Assembly (NCBI RefSeq): GCF_007990265.1
Contig: NZ_BJWH01000021.1
Coordinates: forward strand, 19,456-83,455
Direction: 5' to 3'
Length of the DNA: 64,000 nucleotides
From: Cellulomonas terrae
GTDB lineage: Bacteria > Actinomycetota > Actinomycetes > Actinomycetales > Cellulomonadaceae
Shown: piece by piece, positions 37,016 through 46,090 of the stretch
Layout: each line of letters opens with the position of its first letter
Position numbering within the stretch: the stretch's first letter is position 1
Position numbers and translations under genes: made by a program
Notes under the pieces: model-generated
Told to the model about the DNA's origin: nothing
Database searches by the model: none
The model's input: only the letters and a program-made list of their open reading frames with translations

Positions 37016-39168
37016 CGCTGCACCGCCCGGATCGCGTCAATGCGGAAGTTCGTAAGGTACGACTCGTACAGCCGAACAGGCTCAACGGAATCAGGCAGAT
37101 CGCGGACGACCGCCTGAAAGAGCCGCTCATCGTCCGTTACGATGAATGCGTGCGTGAGGCCGTCAGCGGCCCGCACCGCATCCACAAACTCGTTCACGTG
37201 ATCGAGGTCGACCAGGACCCCGTAGGTCTCAGCGACATCCCAGCCGACGGCCGGGATGGCCTGGATTTGACGGCCGTGCAGTCCCGCCCGGATCCACAAA
37301 AGCAGCGAGATTCTTTCAAATTCTCGGTTCGCCTGAACTCGAAGCGGCGACTCGTAGGTAAGCGTGAAGCACTCGAGGTTCTCGTCGAAGCCCTCGGACA
37401 TGGGGAATACATCGGTCACCTTGTATTCACCGTTGATCGGTTCACCCTGTGGAGTTCGCCCGGTAATCGCCGCGCGGATCCGAGGCTTAGTGATGTACTC
37501 GCAGATACCCCATTGCTCCCATTCGGCATCGCCAGGTCGGAGGTTCTTTTCGCGGAGAGCCTTCTGCTCGCCTGAGGATACTTCGTTATTGGTCACAGAG
37601 ATCGAGACTCTCCGACCGCCATCTTGCCGGTTAAGCCGCATGACGGCATGGGCGGTCGTGCCGGAGCCAGAGAAGAAATCGATGATCGTGGCTTCCTTCT
37701 TGCTCGAAACGAAGAAGCGCAGCACGTCCTCGACGGCGTACAATGACTTTGGGAATGGGAATGCGCGACGGGGAATGAATGCCGAGAGGAGCGTTGAGCC
37801 ATACTCGGATGCGTTATGCGTCGATATTTTCCACTGAGTTGGAGCAACTCGTCGTGAATCAACCCTGCCGTGGGCGACAATCGAGCCGTCGTCCGCTCGG
37901 CCGGCAATCTCGAAGCGATCCGACATGACCGCCGCATACGCACCGTCCGGAAGGTAGTTGATGACATATCCGTAGGGCGTCGGCCGTCCGGGCCTGACGC
38001 GTCCCTGCTCAAGGCGGACTGCCAACTCTGGCGATCCGACCTGCCATCGGCCCTCGTCGCCGTTCCTGCGCAACGGCAGCACCGCGACGAGGCCATCGCG
38101 GGGTGGGGCCTCGTGTACGCCGTTTGGCAACGGTTCTCCAGCGCCAACTACTCGGGGAACCGTCGGATCGACGTAGATCGGATAGAACATCGTCGGACGG
38201 TCCGCCCGAGCCGAGTTCGAACCGCGGCGCATCATCGACGTCCACTCGGGAGTCTCGAGAAGTGTGTCGTCCCGCTCCACCGCGTCAGCCTCCGACCCTG
38301 CTGCCGAGCTGGCCCACTCTCCCGTGAGTTGCAGGCGGGCAGGACTCGCGCTCCCAAACATAACGACGAACACGTATTCATCGGTCCGCCGAAAGCCCTT
38401 GCCGCGCGACACACCCTTCGGATTGATAACGCTCGAGACCATCTGAATCGTCGCCTCGGGGAAAGTCTGCTCGAGCAGCAGGCCCAATCGGAGATACTCC
38501 CGTTCGTCGATGGTGACGATCAGGACAGAGTCGTCTGCGTTGAGGAGTTCCTTTGCGAGGAGCAGCCGACGCTCCATGAACGCGAGCCACTTGGAGTGGC
38601 GGTACAGATCGTCGGAGTTGACGTAGTCGTTGTTGTATTTCCAGTCATCGTCTCGCGTGTTGTACGGCGGGTCGATGTAGATCAGATCCACCGCGCTTCG
38701 GTGCGTGAACAGTAGCGTCTGAAGTGCGTGGAAGTTCTCAGCGTTGATCACGGCGTGAAAGGGCTTGTCACCGCCACGCTCGACCCGGCCGGTCGAGACG
38801 AGACCCGGGTAGATCGGGTCCCGGAACTCGGCGACCACGACGAGATCGTCGATGGACGCGGTGGTGGTCTCGACGTCGTCGGATGTGGGGTGGCGCACGA
38901 TAGTCGCAGCGCCGTCCGTCACCGAGATGACGCGCCACATCGCGGCGTTGTCCGCATTTGGCGACTGACCGCGCGGCGGCAACACGTGGACCTTGTCGCC
39001 GCGGCGCACGGGACGCCCGGGGAGCTCGACCTCTTCTGGCGTATGGCGTTCGAAGTTGAGGCCAAACGCGCGCCGGCCAGCGAGGGCGTCCACCTCGCGC
39101 TCGAGGTCGGCCGCCAGGTGCGGGTTGCTCACGGCGATCTGTCGGATAAGCTCGTGGATGCGCGCCAC
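37012..39168 (-). CDS. mod: type III DNA methyltransferase, Mod subunit
   Basis: Mod recognises the target and methylates adenine on one strand. The 718-residue protein has the beta-class order expected for type III: catalytic DPPY at 166-169 (LIYIDPPYN) comes before the AdoMet-binding FSGSG at 499-503 (DFFSGSGTT). The long stretch between them (about 250-450) would hold the target-recognition domain. It starts with a GTG one base after the helicase stop (TGA-A-GTG) with GAGAAGGA upstream, showing tight coupling. Base composition here is visibly more AT-rich than the core genes, a sign of transfer. Its target sequence cannot be predicted. Confidence 0.92.
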   Translation of the reverse strand: MARIHELIRQIAVSNPHLAADLEREVDALAGRRAFGLNFERHTPEEVELPGRPVRRGDKVHVLPPRGQSPNADNAAMWRVISVTDGAATIVRHPTSDDVETTTASIDDLVVVAEFRDPIYPGLVSTGRVERGGDKPFHAVINAENFHALQTLLFTHRSAVDLIYIDPPYNTRDDDWKYNNDYVNSDDLYRHSKWLAFMERRLLLAKELLNADDSVLIVTIDEREYLRLGLLLEQTFPEATIQMVSSVINPKGVSRGKGFRRTDEYVFVVMFGSASPARLQLTGEWASSAAGSEADAVERDDTLLETPEWTSMMRRGSNSARADRPTMFYPIYVDPTVPRVVGAGEPLPNGVHEAPPRDGLVAVLPLRRNGDEGRWQVGSPELAVRLEQGRVRPGRPTPYGYVINYLPDGAYAAVMSDRFEIAGRADDGSIVAHGRVDSRRVAPTQWKISTHNASEYGSTLLSAFIPRRAFPFPKSLYAVEDVLRFFVSSKKEATIIDFFSGSGTTAHAVMRLNRQDGGRRVSISVTNNEVSSGEQKALREKNLRPGDAEWEQWGICEYITKPRIRAAITGRTPQGEPINGEYKVTDVFPMSEGFDENLECFTLTYESPLRVQANREFERISLLLWIRAGLHGRQIQAIPAVGWDVAETYGVLVDLDHVNEFVDAVRAADGLTHAFIVTDDERLFQAVVRDLPDSVEPVRLYESYLTNFRIDAIRAVQR

Positions 39169-39169
39169 T

Positions 39170-40664
39170 TCAGTCCTTCTCGTTCGGGTCGGACAGCAGA
39201 TTCGGCGGGGCGGTCACCTTGACCCGAACGAACGCGCTGAGGATATCCGCGTGCGTCTGCCGAGGCAGACGCCGGTTGCCGGGTTCACCAAGGGGCGTAC
39301 CGGGACGCGCGGGGGCATCTCGAAGCAGTTCGTCGAGACCGGGGCGAGTGACGAGCAGCAGGCCGTGTGGCCCGGGTCGCGACGACCGCCAGGCGGCCGA
39401 ACGCGGAGTTGAACTCGTCGAGCTTCGCGGCGCCAGTCAGGGGGTGGACGCCGAAGGTGATTCCGTTCGTCTGGCCCTGCCAGGAGTCAACGGTCGACGA
39501 AGTGAGGTCGGCGTCCGTCAACCCGTGAGCCTCAGCGAGGCGACCCACTGCGGCTGCCGCGTCGTCCACCGCCTGGTTGCGGGTAGCGAGCACGGTGATG
39601 AGTGGGTCTCCCGACGCTCCTACCGAGCGTGTGTCGGACTCACCCGTGGGCGTTCCCGTTTCGTCGTAGCGCGCGGCGCGGAGCTCAACTCCCGCGCTAA
39701 ACGCGGCGTCGATGGCGTACTCGACGAACCGCATCAGCGGTTCGTCGACGTCCGGTGCATCCGCGTCCGGCAGCCCGTCGACCTCGGCGAGCACCGGCCT
39801 GCCGGTGGCGACCGTCGCCCAGAGTTCTGCCACGGGCGCATCGACCGTTCCGGAGAAGGAGACGACGCGGTCCCCCGGCGCGGCGACGCAGGACAGCTCC
39901 GACCACTCCGGGTAGAAGGCGCGCCATAGCGGGAGCTGCTCCGCCGTCGGCCGCCACACTGCGGGAAGCTCGGCGACCCACGTGTCGGCGAGATCGCCAT
40001 ACCCGGTCGGCCACGCCCGGTAGGGGTTGTATCCCGGGTCGCCTCGCCACGGGTTATCCCCGACCTCGAGCGGTGGCAGCTGACCGACGTCGCCGACGCC
40101 GACCCACACCGGAGCGGCCTTGGTGACCTTGTCGAATAAGTGGTGGGCGACCTGCCACGCCTCGTCGCAGAACAGAACGTCGAAGGGCTGCTCGCCGTTC
40201 TTGCCTGCCCCGAACCGCGACGACTGGCGGCCCAGCTCACCGATCGCGCCCAGCTTGTGGACCGTCGAGACGATCACCTTCGCGGTCGACGGGATGTTCG
40301 CAGTCGACGACGCAACCGATGCGTGGTCCCACACGTCCTGGGGGACCGCCCCGACCTTCGCGGCAGATGGGAAGAGGCACACGCGCTCTTTACCGAGGAG
40401 TTTGCCGAGCTCAACAGCCAGGGGCCACGTTTGCTTATTCGTGAACGCGACGACAGCGACGCGGTCACAGTTCCGGTGCTCCACCGCGGCCGCGACGAGC
40501 TGTCGCAGGACGTACGACTTGCCTGCACCGGCGGCCGCCTTGAGCAGCAGGCGCCGATAGGCGGAGTCGCCGGACAGGACGTCGCGCAGGGCGCCTGCCG
40601 CTTCGGTCGCGACCGCAGCGTTAGCGGCAGCCGCGCTCGCGTGGTGCTTCGTCGTTTCAGTCAC
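39170..40664 (-). CDS. SF1-type helicase (Dna2/UvrD C-terminal-like), frameshifted in motif VI
   Basis: The frame opens at a GTG four bases after the nuclease stop. Walker A AAGAGKS is at 44-50, Walker B LFCDEAWQ near 164-171, and motif III GVGDVGQLPP at 189-198. Near the end come VDSWQGQTNGI (motif V) and FGRLAVVATRAT (start of motif VI). After codon 433 (about 39366) the frame breaks: continued as read it gives a basic nonsense tail to 39285, while the next frame continues GLLLVTRPGLDELL for 64 codons to a TGA at 39170, one base before mod. That fit shows the true end. Loss of one CA in an ACAC run would explain it. It may be a sequencing error, a real inactivation or programmed shifting. 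Confidence 0.78.
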
Positions 40665-40668
40665 GCGC

Positions 40669-43380
40669 TCAGTCCAGGTCGTCGATCGTCAGGTGCTCGG
40701 GAGCCGGCGCCTCGGCGGTCAGCGTCTCCGTCGCACTTCCGGTCGGTGCGATGTCGAACGAGTCGGCGTCGCGGATCGGCGGCCATGTCTGCGGGTTGAG
40801 CTCACCGCGATCCCGCCGGGCGGCGATCTCGTCGGAGAACTCCGCCTCGGCGACTGCGTGGGGCTTGCAGCACCACTGGTGGCTGGCGGGGGCGTTCGCG
40901 AAGTCGTCCGGCTGGCACGCCACCTTCGGCGCCCCGGTGCTGTCGCCGGCCGGCCGGACTACCCGGATCGCCACCGGTCGCTTCATCTCCTCAAACCACT
41001 TCTCGGCGACGACTGAGACGATGAGCGCGTCGCCGACCGAAAGAGTCGGAACCACGGACGGAGACCAGCGAACGACAGCTGGCGGGAGGGTGTCATCGAA
41101 CGGATCCCGCTCGAGCGGGCCGAACGACATACCGATGAACCGGTGTCCGTCCACCCGGACACCGGCCTCGACGGCCGCCGCACCATTGCGGTGCAGGAGG
41201 ACGACAACGTCCCCAGCCCCGATGCGGCGTGAGTGAACTTCGAGCCGCAGCGGGGTCGTGGAGACGACCACCGCGGTGGCGAGCTGCTTGCTGCCCGCAT
41301 CTGCCGCGTAATCAGCGGCGACGTGGGGGTTCGCCATCAGCGCCAGGAGAGTTCGCACCCGGTTGTCGTCCTCGATCGCCGGCACGAGGTTGTTTCGCCA
41401 GAACCGATACGTCCGCCCGAACCGCACGAGGTCGGACGCGGAGAAGTCGAACCGACGACGCCAGACCGCCTGCGCATCGCCCTCGATCTCCTGGTGGTAG
41501 GCACGCAGCGCTGAGACCGGCACGGTGTTGAGAACCGCGGTCGCTCGGGCCAGGATGTCTTGCTCGAACGTGAGCTCCTCACGCACCAGGCGGTCGTAGG
41601 CGATTGGGTCGCCCGCGGACTTGCCGCGCTCCCCCACGAGCGCACGGTGGATCGCATCGGATGACCCGACGGAAAGCCGTGCTCCGGGCGTGAAGGGCGA
41701 GTGCTCCACTCGGTCCGAGACGTCGCGATGATCGAGGATCTCGGTCGCCTCGGCCCACTCGACCAGGTAGTCTAGACGGCCAGAGTTCGACCCCGGCCCC
41801 CCAGCGACAAGGTGCTGCGAGAGCACACGTTGGACGCTCACGACCGGTGTGCGCAGGGTGAAGGCCCGCGCCCGGTCCTCCTCCAGGAAGAATGACACTG
41901 CGGCACGAGCGGGACCGGGCAGAGCGGCCGGCAACGCCGCGGGCTCACCGTCGAACGTCAGGGCTGGGCGCCCCGCCTCGACGTCCCTCTGCCAACGCAA
42001 GCGGGATATCTCGACGCCAGCCAATACGTCGGCAATCGAGGCGAGCAGGTCCGCAGTAGGGCGGTCGGGCACGACGACCTGCACAGGGGCCTCGGTGGCG
42101 CCCGTGCGCTGCGCGACGCGGTGGTGGTACTTCATCGCCTTCAGCAACTCCGTGCCGAGGGCCGTCATTAGAGCGCGCCGGGTGGCGTCGGACTGTGGGT
42201 CCGCGAAGAGCGTGGTCGACCACCCGCTCGGCCCGTCGTCCGTGATCCGCTGCATCGAGATCCCGTACACCCCGAGTGCTGCGGCGTCCGACTTCGCGAG
42301 AACCACATTCAGAGTTCCCGGCAACCCGATCGGGTCGACCCGCAGCTGCCCCGTCGACTGCGCGCGGCCCGAGACCGTTGCGTTGACGAGCGCGACGGTG
42401 GCAGGCGTCGCTCGTTCACTCACCACGCCTGTCCCATCGACGAGGCCAGCGACCAGCGGACGCTCGTTCACCGGAACACCGATCTCGACCAGGAGGTCGA
42501 GAGGGTTTGTGGACGCGCGCAACTCGTCGCGGCAGTAGTTAAACAGAGCGCACGACGGGCACGCCGCCGGGTCGAACGTCGCCACAAGGTGCGCGACGAA
42601 GTCGTCGATTTGCTGGTCGGCCGAAAATGCGACGCTGCCCGTCTCGGCGTGCCGCTGCACGATGCGCAAGCGGACCTCCTCGCGGTGGTCCGTAAGGTCC
42701 TCAACCACTGCAAGTGGCTGCAGGAAGGCGTTACGGGGCACCGCAAGCACGCCGTGGGAGTGCACGTCCATCAGAGCGGGACGCTTGGACCACACATCGA
42801 ACGCCTCGGCGCCCAGGGCTACCTGCAGGTAGCCCTTGAGCATGCGGGGGTCGTCGATGCGCGACCGGACGCGCTCGTAGTCCTTGGCGTCGCCGGCCAC
42901 GAGCCACGACCCCGAACCGTCGATCTTCGGCGCCACGACGATGAAGTCCGGCAGGACAGGGGTCGCGTTCGCGTGCTCGAACCCAGGAAACGGCACCGCG
43001 GCCCGGTGAATGAGCGTCGCCGCGCGATGCAGGGTCGCCCGCTCGTGCGCGGCCTCGAGCTCGCGGGCCATCGTCAGAACGTCCGTCCTCGCGTCGCGGA
43101 TGACGACCGACTCCGGCCGCTCGAGCCCCAGATCCCCGACGGAACGCGTGGCAATCTGGGATGCGAACCGCTCGTCGCGAACGAGCCGCTCGAACACCAT
43201 CGCCCGCATCCAACGAGCTTCGGGGATGCCGGCGGCGGTGTCGGGCTTGCCGAGATCAGCCGCGAGCGTGCGTCGTGCACGGCGGGTGATTATCGGGTCG
43301 GTTCCGCGGAACCGAGCGCACGCTGCGTGAGCAGACGCGGCAACTGCGCTGGTGCCGCCCCCGAGTGCTACTGCAGACAT
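40669..43380 (-). CDS. Cas4/Dna2-like iron-sulphur nuclease with long C-terminal extension
   Basis: The 903-residue protein begins with a RecB/Cas4-type nuclease domain: Cys21, then Glu64 (VFERL), Asp145 (VLPDFIVV), Asp164 and Lys166 (AGDAKDY), Gln186 (GYLQVA), and cysteines 274, 277 and 283 (CPSCALFNYC). One early cysteine and three late ones are the four ligands of the 4Fe-4S cluster in Cas4, AddB and Dna2. The following 600 residues contain a beta-barrel-like GAGDVVVLLHRN near 735 and a late CQ...HQWCCKPH group that may bind zinc. No Walker A was found in it. Together with the helicase next door, four bases away, it looks like a split Dna2. Function in DNA defence is inferred from context. 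Confidence 0.72.
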   Translation of the reverse strand: MSAVALGGGTSAVAASAHAACARFRGTDPIITRRARRTLAADLGKPDTAAGIPEARWMRAMVFERLVRDERFASQIATRSVGDLGLERPESVVIRDARTDVLTMARELEAAHERATLHRAATLIHRAAVPFPGFEHANATPVLPDFIVVAPKIDGSGSWLVAGDAKDYERVRSRIDDPRMLKGYLQVALGAEAFDVWSKRPALMDVHSHGVLAVPRNAFLQPLAVVEDLTDHREEVRLRIVQRHAETGSVAFSADQQIDDFVAHLVATFDPAACPSCALFNYCRDELRASTNPLDLLVEIGVPVNERPLVAGLVDGTGVVSERATPATVALVNATVSGRAQSTGQLRVDPIGLPGTLNVVLAKSDAAALGVYGISMQRITDDGPSGWSTTLFADPQSDATRRALMTALGTELLKAMKYHHRVAQRTGATEAPVQVVVPDRPTADLLASIADVLAGVEISRLRWQRDVEAGRPALTFDGEPAALPAALPGPARAAVSFFLEEDRARAFTLRTPVVSVQRVLSQHLVAGGPGSNSGRLDYLVEWAEATEILDHRDVSDRVEHSPFTPGARLSVGSSDAIHRALVGERGKSAGDPIAYDRLVREELTFEQDILARATAVLNTVPVSALRAYHQEIEGDAQAVWRRRFDFSASDLVRFGRTYRFWRNNLVPAIEDDNRVRTLLALMANPHVAADYAADAGSKQLATAVVVSTTPLRLEVHSRRIGAGDVVVLLHRNGAAAVEAGVRVDGHRFIGMSFGPLERDPFDDTLPPAVVRWSPSVVPTLSVGDALIVSVVAEKWFEEMKRPVAIRVVRPAGDSTGAPKVACQPDDFANAPASHQWCCKPHAVAEAEFSDEIAARRDRGELNPQTWPPIRDADSFDIAPTGSATETLTAEAPAPEHLTIDDLD

Positions 43381-43405
43381 GGCCTCCTCTTTCGGTTCGA
43401 TCCTG

Positions 43406-43744
43406 TCACGAGCCGTTGACGTGCGAGAGAACCGGCGCGTCCGGGCAAAGCGCCGTCAACCGCTTACTAGGTGTCAGGGCCGCGGAGTCACGGGTAGCGG
43501 CTTCTTCTAGGGCAGTTGCGCCGCCGGGAGCCCGGGCAGCTTGCTCGGCAAGGGCGCGTTCGATCTCGCGCTGCTTGTTTCGGGCGCTCCGGCCGTTCAT
43601 CGTCAGACCGCTCCGAACGATGCGCCCGTCCGGGAGCGTCCAGCGAACACGGTTGCTTCGGTCGATCTGGACGCTGCCGCCAGCTCGGCGAATACGTCGA
43701 GCGAGCGGCTCGAGGTCCTTGTTGATTCCGAGGTGATGACTCAT
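43406..43744 (-). CDS. HicA-fold (dsRBD-like) small protein lacking the toxin histidine
   Basis: The 112-residue protein has the alpha-beta-beta-beta-alpha outline of HicA-like RNA-binding proteins: LEPLARRIRRAGGSV, then VRWTLPDGRIVRSG, then RNKQREIERALAEQ. In HicA toxins a glycine-serine-histidine precedes the beta strand; here that place reads DRSNRVRW with no histidine, so ribonuclease activity is unlikely. The last 45 residues are not part of the fold. It overlaps the XRE-like gene by four bases. It may bind RNA or DNA as a sensor or regulator of the defence operon. Such non-catalytic HicA-like proteins are widespread in actinobacteria and uncharacterised. Confidence 0.6.
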   Translation of the reverse strand: MSHHLGINKDLEPLARRIRRAGGSVQIDRSNRVRWTLPDGRIVRSGLTMNGRSARNKQREIERALAEQAARAPGGATALEEAATRDSAALTPSKRLTALCPDAPVLSHVNGS

Positions 43745-44205
43745 CGCGGGCCTTCGCTGTCGCCGTCCTCGTCGCCGATGCTGAAGTCGTCGAACGACGG
43801 CAGCGGTTCGTCGAGGATGTCAGTGAGTGTCTTCACTGGTTGCGCGAGGCGTTCCGCCAGGCGTGCCACGTACTCGCGGTCCTCGACCGACAGACGGGCG
43901 ACGACGTCGGCCACTGCCCTCACCTCGGGCTCCAGGTCCGAGCCGCTCGCTGCGCCGAACCACTCCACCGCGATGGCTTCACTGAGGTGCTGCTCGGTGA
44001 TGCCAAACAGGGTCGCGAGCCGCTCCCATGTCTCGGGGTTCGGCGGGGCGACGATCCACGGCGTCGAGCCGTTGACGAGGTTGTTGAACCACGCGCTCGA
44101 GCGGGCCTCGCCGCTGCGGTTCACGAGGTCCTGGTAGCGGTACCCCTTGGCTCGGAGAGCGTTCACCAGCGCCGTGAACGGCCGCTCCTTCAAGATCGTG
44201 GTCAT
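43741..44205 (-). CDS. XRE-like helix-turn-helix regulator
   Basis: The 154-residue protein has an N-terminal HTH of the XRE kind, FTALVNALRAKGYRYQDLV followed by a long turn and PETWERLATLFGITEQHLSEA, which matches helices 1-5. The C-terminal half has a helix VEDREYVARLAERLAQ and ends in an acidic tail. It is the promoter-proximal gene of the defence operon, and its start codon sits at the predicted +1 of a sigma-70-like promoter, so it is probably translated leaderless and may repress its own operon. No HicB-like antitoxin domain is visible. Confidence 0.75.
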   Translation of the reverse strand: MTTILKERPFTALVNALRAKGYRYQDLVNRSGEARSSAWFNNLVNGSTPWIVAPPNPETWERLATLFGITEQHLSEAIAVEWFGAASGSDLEPEVRAVADVVARLSVEDREYVARLAERLAQPVKTLTDILDEPLPSFDDFSIGDEDGDSEGPR

Positions 44206-44242
44206 GTCATCTAGAATAGTGATACAGGTTCGCGACGGTCAA
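44205..44242 (-). promoter_or_regulatory. predicted promoter of the defence operon, leaderless
   Basis: On the minus strand TTGACC (44242-44237) is followed after 18 bases by TATTCT (44218-44213), and the A of the regulator's ATG (44205) is eight bases past the -10 box. No ribosome site is present, so the mRNA would begin at the start codon, which is common in actinomycetes. The near-palindromic CTATTCTAG overlaps the -10 box and could be an operator. Confidence 0.62.
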
Positions 44243-44560
44243 GGGGTGAGAACAGGTCTGGGCCCGAGCCGACGTGCTCGGCCCTCCCGGCAACGAAGCG
44301 GCGTGGGAGTGGGCCTGTTGGAACCGCGAGCACGCGGACCGCATCGACCCTTCCGACGGTCCGCTCCAGATCGTCAAGGTCACGTGTCGTAGCCACGAAG
44401 CACTCCAGCCACACACGAACGTTTGGAGCACCTACGGGCCGCACCGGCGGTAGACCCGCAAGTTCGAACGTAGGCGCTCGTTGTCGAGACCACGAGCAGC
44501 TTGATGCCCGAAGATGGCGGCCCAGACCGTCGCCTAGCCAGCCTGACCCCGGTAGTGCGG
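44243..44560. other. 318-base gap between the Gabija-like pair and the defence operon
   Basis: No firm gene. A minus-strand frame from GTG 44444 to TAG 44211 could give 77 residues with reasonable composition (APNVRVWLECFVATT near its start), but it has no ribosome site and its end overlaps the promoter of the next gene. It may be a remnant of a lost gene. No terminator for the helicase gene was seen. Confidence 0.4.
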
Positions 44561-46090
44561 CTACGTCTCGTCGACGAAATCGAGCTCTTCGTCGTGGGCA
44601 AGGCTTCCGCATTGGGTCCTGGCTCTGGTCAGCGCCACGAAGAGCACGCAGTGCTCCGGCTGGGCGCTCGTGAGCCCTGCGGCAAGAGCGCCTTCGTTCG
44701 CGCGGGTCAAAACGACGCCGACCCGGGACCATTCGCATCCCTTGGCCTGATGGACCGTGAGCCCCGGGATCAGATCGGACCGGGTCAATCGCAACCGCAG
44801 CCGCTCGAGCTCCACCACGCGTTCGGCTTCTGCTTGCTGTTGCAGGCGATTCGGACGTGACCTCGGGCTCATTCTGCCCGCGGCATCGCGCACCATCTCC
44901 AGCACATCGACAGCGGGCACCCCGCCAACTAGCGCGGTCAGGATCGGGAAAAGATGCTGCCGCTGGAGTTCCTCCAGACGATCTTCGACGATGCCGAGGT
45001 GCACTAGTGCTGACTGCCTTCCGAAAGACTTCCTCCCCAACTTCGCGCGCGTCACCCCATCGAGCAGGAGATTCAGTGCCGCGTCGGTTCGATTGCCGAT
45101 CGTGCGGAACGCGAGCGGCAGTACGTTGTCACCTACGGTCCATAGGGTTGCCCAACGCCGGCCCAGGGCGACGTTGACGGACGTGCTCGAAGCCGGCGGT
45201 ACGGTCACGCCGTCCCCGTCCCGAAGGGCTCGCGCAAGGCCGATGGTCTGATCGGTCGCGAAGCGAAACGAGCGGATCATTTCGTACGAGACAAACGGGT
45301 GCGCCGCGAGCAGGCTCGTCTCGACCTTCGCCGGCGTTGCGCCCCGCCAGTCGTACAGCGCCTGCCATGGGTCGCCGACGATAGTGAGCGTGGCTGCGGT
45401 ACTGGCGACGGCTCCGCAGACGAAGATGTCGAGTTCATCAGCGTCGTATATTTCGTCGACGAGGACATGCCGAAAGTTCTGTCCGATCCACTCAAGCACT
45501 GCTTCCTCGGCGCCCGGCACGTGCTCCAACGCGCTCCGCAGAGCTCGCCGGACATCCTCGTGGCTTGAGGTGCCGGCAGTGAGAACGGCTCGGTGCGGCC
45601 CGACTCGCCCGAATCCATACCTTGGGGCAGCAATCCGTTCGCTCTGACTGTCGATGACGCCGTTCTTCCCGCATCCTGCAAACCTGCGGTAGCTGCCTGA
45701 GGACAGGAACCGATAGTCGTTGTGGATACCCCTGAAGTCATCAATCACGTTGATGCGCTTGTGGCCGCCTGGCCACCTGACTAGGCCCACGTCGAGCAAG
45801 TGATGCAGGACTCGGACGTGGAAGTCGTCGAATGTCGTCACGAGGTTGGGAAGCTCGACGACGCGGTGGCCCCAACGTGAGGTGATGCGCGACCGGAGCT
45901 CGCCGACAGCAGCGCGAGTGAAGCTCAATCCGAGGACGCCGCGCCGACCGTCAACATCCCGGTGGTGCAGGTACCCGAACCGTGCCGCCGACATGGTCGT
46001 CTTCCCGGAGCCGGGCCCAGAGACGACGTTGACGAGGCGCTCGTCGGATGCGGCCGCGAGCAGCTGCTCACCGGTTAGCCGGAGTGCCAT
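44561..46090 (-). CDS. gajB: UvrD/Rep-type helicase, GajB-like
   Basis: The 509-residue SF1A helicase has Walker A SGPGSGKT at 24-31, motif Ia LSFTRAAVGEL, a Walker B-like LVDEIYDADELD (DE kept, the usual DEFQD changed to DEIYD), motif III VGDPWQALYDWRGA, motif IV SFRFATDQTI, motif V LTVHQAKGCEW and motif VI LFVALTRAR. Length and order match the helicase partner of class 2 OLD nucleases, called GajB in the Gabija anti-phage system (about 494 residues). The ATG overlaps the TGA of the OLD gene by one base, so production is coupled. No frameshift was seen. Confidence 0.82.
   Translation of the reverse strand: MALRLTGEQLLAAASDERLVNVVSGPGSGKTTMSAARFGYLHHRDVDGRRGVLGLSFTRAAVGELRSRITSRWGHRVVELPNLVTTFDDFHVRVLHHLLDVGLVRWPGGHKRINVIDDFRGIHNDYRFLSSGSYRRFAGCGKNGVIDSQSERIAAPRYGFGRVGPHRAVLTAGTSSHEDVRRALRSALEHVPGAEEAVLEWIGQNFRHVLVDEIYDADELDIFVCGAVASTAATLTIVGDPWQALYDWRGATPAKVETSLLAAHPFVSYEMIRSFRFATDQTIGLARALRDGDGVTVPPASSTSVNVALGRRWATLWTVGDNVLPLAFRTIGNRTDAALNLLLDGVTRAKLGRKSFGRQSALVHLGIVEDRLEELQRQHLFPILTALVGGVPAVDVLEMVRDAAGRMSPRSRPNRLQQQAEAERVVELERLRLRLTRSDLIPGLTVHQAKGCEWSRVGVVLTRANEGALAAGLTSAQPEHCVLFVALTRARTQCGSLAHDEELDFVDET

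Noticed and set aside
39285..39365. Basic tail of the helicase as read without a frameshift
   Set aside because: Its composition is unlike the protein and it removes motif VI, while the neighbouring frame gives a coherent end coupled to mod.
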